From Beaufortia kweichowensis (Eukaryota; Chordata; Actinopteri; Cypriniformes; Gastromyzontidae): a stretch of 64,000 nt of DNA. The DNA is taken from assembly GCA_019155185.1 (NCBI GenBank), contig CM032808.1:5756716-5820715 (forward strand), given 5' to 3'. The notes under the pieces were generated by a model. The model did not search any database, was not told where the DNA came from, and saw only the letters and a program-made list of their open reading frames with translations. The translations under genes were made by a program, and so were the position numbers. Below are positions 55,842 through 64,000 of this stretch, piece by piece (within the stretch, counting starts at the first letter, position 1; each line of letters opens with the position of its first letter).

Positions 55842-55937
55842 ATACCTAGATAGCAGAGATAACTGATTTAACGTTAAAACAATGTTGAGAATACGTTAAA
55901 TCAACATTAAAATCAACTATCTTTGCTATCTGGGTAT
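55842..55937. repeat. 96-bp near-palindromic element
   Basis: The left arm ATACCTAGATAGCAGAGATA faces TATCTTTGCTATCTGGGTAT at the right, 18 of 20 bases paired, with a second inner pair around AACGTTAAAACA and TACGTTAAATCA. The whole can form one long hairpin, as expected of a very short MITE. Confidence 0.7.
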
Positions 55938-56828
55938 CAAGGTACTGTCCCAAGAAAACTGGTTCTCTTGATTATACAGAACACCTGTGTAAATTATGTT
56001 TGCTGTTTTTTAGGCCAAGAAACAACATGGTGTATGTGTGTGTATATACATTCATGTTGATCTGATGTGCTTTGGCTATGGCCTGTAGGGAGCACTGAAG
56101 TGTTGTCAGTAAAAAATAAACAAATACAAACACAAATACACATGGAGTCTCCGGCCTGCAGCTTTGCTCAATTAACGCCTTGATGGTGAGGCTGGACCTG
56201 GTTCGTTCTCCCACGGCGAGACCGGCTGGAGCGGCTGGTGTACGGGATACGTGATGGAAAACAGAACCTTGAAAACATTCTGCTTTAGCATAGTTACTCT
56301 TTCACATGCACTCATCTGAGGAGCAAATATTGATCTGATGTCCAGGCAAGGCTGGGTGTGTATCGATTTGCAGTCTTCAGCAAGGCAAACAGATTTTTAG
56401 ATCTTTTATTAAAGTAAAAGCACATATGTCTCATCTTTCATAATTTGGGCTCATTGTCACAAACATATGTTAAGAACATATGTACAGTGTGTTATAGTGC
56501 CTCTTGCACTGTTCCAAAACCTAGGAAGCTCCCTGAGAAGATGGAATTTTGTCAAGGCCTCCTCTTGACACAAAGAGTTTTCCGAAGTTAGGCATTTTAA
56601 AGGAATTGATAATCCAAATATGATAATATTTTATAATAATACCCCCCCATGCTATCTTTAGCTTAAGACAAACAATGAATTTTATATTAAAATTCTGTTA
56701 TGTTATCTTAAATGGAAACCAAAATGGCAAAGCTTCATAAAGCACATACATCCTTTATTAAAGTAGTCCAAATGACTCCAGTGGGTTAATTTTTCTGAAG
56801 CAAAATATGTTTGTGAGAAAAAATTATT

Positions 56829-57160
56829 AGTATAGTTCACCCAAAAATAAAAATTATGTCATAATTTTTAAACCCTTATGTCATTCAAATATGATATATG
56901 ATGTATATGATTATTTCTTTTATGGAACACAAAATAAGATAATAAGAAGATAAGTTATTTTGTAAAATGCTGGTTATCGGCACCTATTGACTTCCATTGT
57001 ACCTCAATACTATGAAAGTGAATTGGTGCTGGTAACCAGCGTTTTGCTAAATATTTTCTTCTGTGTTGTGCTAAAGCAAGAAAGTCATACAGGTTTGACA
57101 TGACATGAGGGTGAGTGAATAATAAAATCATTTTTATTTTGGGGTGAACTATCCCTTTAA
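56829..57160 (-). mobile_element. TTAA-ended MITE, reverse orientation
   Basis: The right end GGGGTGAACTATCCCTTTAA matches the terminal repeat of the copy at 43957, and the left end TATAGTTCACCCAAAAATAA is its complement with the last bases worn. The inner phrases CAAGAAAGTCATACAGGTTT and GACATGAGGGTGAGTGAATA are the complement of those in the other copies. Confidence 0.83.
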
Positions 57161-57548
57161 GCTTATTTAGGAAATAATAGCAATATTGAATGTATAATTT
57201 GTGAACAAAGGCAGAATGCACCAAAGATTTAGCTTTGAGGACAAGGCTATACAAATTTTGCTTATTCAGTAAATGAACAGATATTTTATTTTTACTAAAA
57301 CATACCTAAAATATACATATATTAAAGGTATACTATTTTACCCAATATTTGTTTAAAATACAATTTAAATAAACTTATTTTATGCTTATTTCAATGTCAT
57401 CCAATTAGTTTAGCAACATGCTAACCCCAAACCCTGTCAAAATCAATTACGAGTCTAATCTTCTGTATAGAGTGCTATTTGTGTGTCACACAGACCTAGT
57501 GTTCTAAATCAGTCACTTTTATTGTTCCATAATGGTTGTGATTCCGCC

Positions 57549-57854
57549 TTAAACTGCGTTCACACCACCAGCGTTTTGGTCATTGAGCGTTGCTCTTTAT
57601 GATGTCATTAGGAGGCGTTTCTAGTTCTGGTTGTCATAGTAACAGTTATAAACAAATCACTGCTAACTGATGAGAGCTGGATTATGTCTAATTAAACATT
57701 TCCCAACTTTATTGTGTCGCTAGACACGCCCTCATCATGTTGCTAACGGTCACTCTCGCTCGTGTCACTGGAAATAACCAAGCTTGCATTGAAATGAATG
57801 AAGATTATGTTACTCCGCTGCTGCTAGTCAATTACGGTGTGAGCGCAGCTTTAA
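57549..57854. mobile_element. Second TTAA-flanked inverted-repeat element family
   Basis: TTAAACTGCGTTCACACCAC at the left faces ACGGTGTGAGCGCAGCTTTAA at the right, again bounded by TTAA. The interior is unrelated to the 43957 family and includes GCATTGAAATGAATGAAGAT. A worn relative may lie at 21130-21545. Confidence 0.7.
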
Positions 57855-58042
57855 AATGTAGCTCCCTATGTAGTCAGCATACAATAAGACAAGGGTTTTG
57901 GTAAAAAAATCACAGTGTCACTCGAGTCAGGCTCTTATGATGTCATTTGTAAACGTGGCAACACATTAAACTCATTAATGGGAACTTTAAAGCTGACAGT
58001 GTGGAAAACAGTGCAGAAGTAATTATCTGTAAAAATAGCAAA

Positions 58043-58059
58043 TGTGTGTGTGTGTGTGT
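58043..58059. repeat. (GT)n microsatellite
   Basis: A short run of eight GT units. Confidence 0.9.
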
Positions 58060-60312
58060 TACAGTGCACGTGCTTGTCAGTGTGCACGGTTTGCACACTA
58101 TTGCTGACCTTTCCTGATGGCAGGATCTTCTCCATTTCACTGAAAATGGATGCTGTTCATTTTCGTTTTAGTTCGCCAGCAATTCGGTCCTGCTTGGCGG
58201 ATGAAATACAATCTGATTAACACACAAATTTGTGAAAACGGACCCCCTTCACTCAAAATTGTGCTCATGCACGAGCTAAATTCGAGCTTGTACTAACATC
58301 TAATGTCAATATCTGATTTCTTTAGTTTCAAGGTCTCTGATGGTTCATGCGGTATGAACCGCACACCACAAATGATATCTGTGAGAACACCAGCAGTATT
58401 GATATCTCCTAGGCATTATAAAAATGCATGTCATTTTTATGAGGGAAATATCGAAGTGAAAATGCTTAGTCATGCTTCATCCAACAAAATCAAAACATTT
58501 AGTCACACTGTAGCAGCTAACGTCACAATCCCCGTGTTACCACAGCGCTGCGACACAGAACGATTTTAAGCTGATTTATTGGCTTAGTCGTAGTTTATTA
58601 TTGTGGATTATGCAATGTTCCAAAAATTGCTCATCCATTTGCATGTTGACAACTTGAACGACACAACTATTCGCCGGTTGCCATCTCAGGAGAGGTTTTT
58701 TTATTATTACCCTCACGCAGCGTGACTTCTGATTGGCTGGCATGGGGCCAGTCCAAAAATAAATTGTTTGTCTTGCTCAAGTGCGCTTGACGTTTGAATC
58801 TGCTGAGTTCAGGAGCAATGTTCCTATAGTGTCGTTGTTAGTATGTGAGGTAATGAGATCTTCCCTGCTCAGGTTCACTCTGACCTAATTCTGTCACCAC
58901 TAAAGAAGTTTTTCCATATCTTCGCAGGACACTATTTGGCCATAAAACTAGAGGTAATAAAACTAGTCGTGTTTTTGAATGGCAAACGTTTAATAACTGT
59001 TTCAGCACCTGATTTCACGGTTCTTCCATTCATCTAGGTGCCGTTGTACCCAGCTGGTTGACTTCGGCAGCAAACAAACATGAAACCGAAAAGACTGAAA
59101 TGAATGATTCTGAACATGCAGCCAAACGCACAGCTGTTAGTCCGTGATATCCTTCCTTTGAAATATACATGAAACGGTCCACGTGCCAGATGAGTTAAAC
59201 AGATGGTGTCGGTTTTTTAATGTTTCTGCCTCATCAGGATGATCTCCTAAATTGTGTTTTTTTTAAAGCATCAGCTATTGTTGTGTGCTGCTGAGCTGTC
59301 CCACATGTGACCTCTTGACCTCATAACACACCCCTTTAGACTGTTCCTCCAATCACGCATGTCATTTCCATCACAGTGGCTGGCTGGCTAAATGAGCACT
59401 TGGAGATGGTCACCATGACAACATTAAAGGACATATGGCAGAATAATTGGACAGGTGGACAGTGTTTGTGGGCACATCCTCCATTCATTAATATGTTATT
59501 TCTTTAGGTTTGCAGGCTGGTACAATCCAGAAAACCCATTTGATGACGGTTCTTTGATACTCTCACGTGTATGCAGAAATATGGTTGATTAATAATAGTG
59601 TGGCACAGCATGATACCACTGGTCAGTCAGTAAGAAAATCAGAGGTTCCGACCTCCTTCACTAAGACTGAAGCTACTTTGCTGGAGGTGAAAATTTAATT
59701 ACAAAAAGCTTAAAAAACTGTGCTAAAGTAACAGATCCTATAAACGGAGACAACAGGGAGATACGACCATTCTTTCCCTCTCCTTGGCTTCTTTCTGGTC
59801 ATTTAGAGAAGAACAATAGTGTCCTGTGGACCTGACACCCCTCCAAGGACTCGTGCCACCTCAGGCATGCAGAGTACAGCTGCCGTTCTGATTAAACTTT
59901 CATGAGAAGGAGGAACAATTTGGATCTCAGCCTCAGATTAATAAATGGAGAAGATCATACACATTAATTCCCAGTGTTGGGTTTGAGACTGACCTTGTCC
60001 TAACAGTCAAGTGTGAAGTCGATTCGCGGTTTGTTTGAGTGGCCCGACTGGGCCAGACATAACAACACTGACTCAACCAATGATGTAAGTTCGGGGTGGG
60101 ACTATCTTGTGTATGAAGTGATGACATATTCGAGGGCGCGTTTGAAATCTCTCTAAAAACAGTCATTATTTTACAGTTTCGCTGCCGCTTGTAAATTACG
60201 CAAAGTGTGTAAATTAAGTAAAGTGTGTAATTTCCGTGGCACTCACCCATTAAACAGAAATGCAAGATGTTTACGACACATTTGCTTTGTCAGTCAATGG
60301 CTAGTCTCAATC

Positions 60313-60605
60313 TGTCACCGTTCAACAGGTGGAGCGCTTTTTCATTGTTGAACAATATTAGTTCAATTCTAATCTAATCATGACAAACTATATATTAATA
60401 AATATGTCTAAGAGTCAAGAATAAATATTTGACAAATTTTCATAATAATAAACATAATAAACATTAATAAAACAAATGCAAATTTTAATGTTATTTATAA
60501 AAATACCTAATTTAAAAAAGATTTAAAAATGTTTTTAAGAATCTAAAATGTAAATTTTTTTTGTTTGGATAGTGCATTATCATGTTTATTTTCACAATGT
60601 TGTTA
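60313..60605. repeat. Unclassified interspersed repeat, copy 3
   Basis: CTGTCACCGTTCAACAGGTG at the left, then TTCAATTCTAATCTAATCAT, GACAAACTATATATTAATA, AGAGTCAAGAATAAATATTT and AAAAATACCTAATTTAAAAA, in the same order as copies 1 and 2. Together with copy 1 it defines the fuller left end. Confidence 0.7.
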
Positions 60606-62283
60606 GGTAAAAAAACCACTAGCTTTTTCACTAGCGAGAAAACACCTGTTTATCACTAAAACTATTACAAAATTCCTTTATGTAGCCAGATATAACATAT
60701 TAGTTAAGAATTAAGAATTTATTAGTATTTCTCTAATTGTGTCTTTTATTTATTTAGCAGGGTACAGTTGCTGTGGCTGGGCTGATTGTTATGATTTATT
60801 TCATGCAGACGGTTGGCCAAGAGAAGAAACGTCAGTACCTACAGCTTGTCTGTGCGTACAAATGCTAAGAATAAGCGTCTATTCCAAGTCCATTGACCTA
60901 TAGGCACAGTGCAGAGGGATTGAGGTCAGCTGTACACTATGTCCATGGCGAAGAACGACTAAGAAAGTTGCATGATTAGCATTAGGCTAAGATTAGCATT
61001 GCTCATTGATCCTCAGCAAGCCAAAACAGAACAGACTACAACAGACGTTTTACAAAAAAAAATTATATTAAAATCAGACAGTGTTTAATGTATAACTAAT
61101 ACATGTTTTATTTAGAAAGTATAAGGTTAATTGCATCTAAGAAGTCATGCACATTAAGCAATTTAGCATTTTTAACATCAGATTATGATGATAGCTGCTT
61201 GACTGAAGTTTATTAATTGCCAGCAGACAAAATCTCACAGGTCAACTTGTTTATCCAGATGGTGCTCATCAAGAGCCTCACCAGACGTGCTAATTGTGTT
61301 CCACTGTGACGCTTTGTCGTGCTATTAGCTATCATTGTTCAATATCTCCCATCTGTCCCAAAGCAAGTGGAGGCTGGTGATTCCCATCTGATGTCAAAAC
61401 AGTGGGGTAGCTTCCCATTTAATGTGCAAGACAGACTGATCTATCTGTTGTATCAACAAGTTTTACCTGTTTTAAAATCAAGCAATTAAATCTAAAGATG
61501 AGATATTCAAACCCCAGTGCTTACAAAACCCAAATAATCCTCTCAATAATTCAAAATGGACACTTTTTTTGTCTGTATGTGCATTTTTGCATCTCAGACA
61601 GCTGACATGTCATTGCTGATTCTGCATTTTAACATGCTTTGCTGAAGTGACTGAAGTCTACTCCAGAGATCAAGGAAACGTTTCGAACACTTTTAGAAGG
61701 CAGACTTAAGAAACATTTTTTGAGTCAAAGGAGAAAAAAACGCTGTTTGCAAAACGTGGGTGCTGAACTTGTAAAATAAATTAATTGTAAATTTAAGCTA
61801 CACAAGGTGAATTTTACATTACACATTCAAGTGAAAAGTCTCCCAAAAGGCAGTGTGTTCTGGAGCCAAAGCACAAAGCTGTTAGCAGACCAGACCTTAG
61901 CTTTGTGGACACTGCGCTTGACTGGACTATCAGCTTTCAGTCAATTATCAAAGCGCATGTCATATTTTCTGGGATATAAAATGGACACATGTTCCAGATT
62001 CAGAGATTTCAGAGGGAATATTTTATTACTGCAGTATTGTGTATTTCTCTACCTCTGTCATTTTGTTAAGCTCTCTTCATCATATACAGTTTCACTGTTC
62101 ATTGTTATTAATGCTTTTATTTTATTCACAACAGTAATATGTTGTAATCTGTAGTCTGTTAACACTTATTTTGTCTGTTTGTTTATAATTTTGTTTATAA
62201 AAAAACAACAAAAAGGTTGATAAATAGTGTGATGACTTTTAATAAAGCCACAGCTGTTAGTAAGCCTACAGCAAGAAACTATT

Positions 62284-62402
<119 letters not shown>

Positions 62403-64000
62403 CTGTCCCAAGTTTTACAGGAATCATTCGTCAGAGACTTTAATATATGCAGTATGAATGTTCATGTCTCCAGTGCAAAATGCCTCAGTCAGCGGCATCT
62501 CCAAGGATTGCGAAATGAAGTTTTATATCTCCCTCCTGTAGAGCAAGTACTAATAAACTAAACTACAAAGACAGCACAATAACCAAATGTCACTCTCTCC
62601 CCACTGTGGTTGATTTAGCATGCAAATGAATATGTGTTGAATCAAAATCAACAAATGCAATTATAGCTTTTTGAAGGTGAAGTGTGTCATTTATGCGTGC
62701 CAGCATCACTACAAAAGTGTATTTATTTTAGATAATTCCCTCAGTCTTTCATTTGTCAGACAAACAAATCTTCCCTCCCTGCACTTACACAAGAGATTAA
62801 ACCACTAGGGCAATGTTGTGCTGGTCAATATAGTTTTCTTAATGCCACAAAACCACAGTGTTTACAGTATTTAAGAACGTGTCCTACAAATAAGTTACAT
62901 TTGTATATAGTTTTTCAACAGAAAAAATGGCACATGTCACTTTTAAACAAATTATTTAAGTGTATTTAAAGTATAGTCTGTTTATAATTGAAGACAGGCT
63001 TTCAGCAAGCGTAGCTCAACACCTATATTTTTAAAATATTCCATTTGGAGGGGCCCAAGGGACTTAAATGCTCCCAGAATGCTTTACTCCTACATTTATT
63101 TAGAGATATAAACGGAATATGACACAAGTGACAAACAGTTATATTTTAAACTACCCTATCACATGGTCTTATTGACATGCGCTATAGAGCTTATAGTGTA
63201 AGGTGAGCATGTTAACTTTGAAGGGTCTTCTTGTTTATAGCACACAGCTGCTGTGTCACACAGTTGGAAGCTTCTTTCCATTGCTCTATCACCTCTGACC
63301 TTCTTAAAGAACCCACCTGACTTGCCAAGCCTTGCAAAACCTGGATGCTTTAGGAAACCCTGCCTGCGTTCCCATTCCTCTCCCTCTCTTGTCCTCGGTA
63401 TGTACGTGACTCCGGTGGCCCCAGTGACGACAACTAATCCGTCAGCTCTGCTCTTGTGTAAGAGGCTAAGCAATGAAGCTTGGGGAAGGAGGGGGTTGGG
63501 GTCGTAGTTTGTAACTCACAGAGAAGAACTCTGATTGGACGTAACGCTCGTACACAGTACTGCTGAGGTGTCAGAGCGGGAGAACGAGGTGTACGAGAGC
63601 TTGACTGATTGCTGGGTCTCTGGGCATCTCAAGGTTGCCAGGGCTGATACCTACTGCTGTGAAAATGTGAAAATCTAACACATCTTGAGCAAATTTAACA
63701 CTCTAAACCCTTAAGACCTTAAATTTGACATTTCTTCAAATGTAACTTCTGTTTGTCCAAATCTCATGTACAGTGGTTTGCATGCCAAACTTTTATTTAA
63801 GTCATATCTTATACATTATATCTTTATGTTATTGACATGCAAAAAATGTTAATTATTAGTTTTTGTATTAGTTAGTTCATTAATTAGTTTATTATTATTA
63901 GTTTTGTTTGTTTTGTTGTTATATGGTCAAACATTATGGCTTCATAATATTTGCTTATTCAGATTTACTAGGCCTTCTTTCTTACAGTTATTTATATACT

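Noticed and set aside
59933..60265. 110-codon minus-strand frame
   Set aside because: Composition resembles translated AT-rich non-coding DNA, with no similarity that I recognise.

Overview
The window reads as nuclear genomic DNA of a teleost fish, most likely a cypriniform. It is AT-rich, has long introns bounded by GT..AG, carries short inverted-repeat DNA elements typical of zebrafish-like genomes, and encodes four recognisable vertebrate genes, all on the + strand. There are no prokaryotic operons, no viral genes and no CRISPR array.

Layout. mettl9 (474-2391, 5 coding exons) encodes a protein-histidine methyltransferase. kdelr2 (4407-7168, 5 coding exons) encodes the ER-retention (KDEL) receptor. 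daglb (8932-15266, 15 coding exons) encodes diacylglycerol lipase beta and appears to lack one base in exon 1. spag9 (17302-48416, 30 coding exons plus two phase-neutral microexons and an alternative first exon) encodes the JNK/motor scaffold JIP4. From about 49.8 kb to the end I find no convincing gene, only interspersed repeats, microsatellites and a few ambiguous short open stretches. The exon models rest on reading-phase continuity across every junction and on remembered similarity to the human proteins. The assembled lengths are mettl9 318 aa, kdelr2 212 aa, daglb 674 aa if the missing base is allowed for, and spag9 1301 aa (1310 aa with both microexons). All are close to the human sizes.

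The genes do not form one pathway, but three act in membrane biology: KDELR2 retrieves ER residents from the Golgi, DAGLB makes 2-arachidonoylglycerol, and JIP4 couples cargo such as lysosomes to kinesin and dynein. The order kdelr2 then daglb on one strand matches the human 7p22 arrangement. mettl9 and spag9 lie on other human chromosomes.

Main points to check: the single-base frameshift in daglb exon 1; a hydrophobic alternative first exon inside spag9; two adjacent spag9 microexons (12 and 15 nt) just downstream of an intact hAT-like MITE with a perfect 8-bp target duplication; a 34-nt spag9 exon required by reading phase; a ~200-bp tandem duplication with paired CCAAT boxes upstream of kdelr2; and several families of inverted-repeat elements with TTAA ends. 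I did not find a convincing undescribed biological system.
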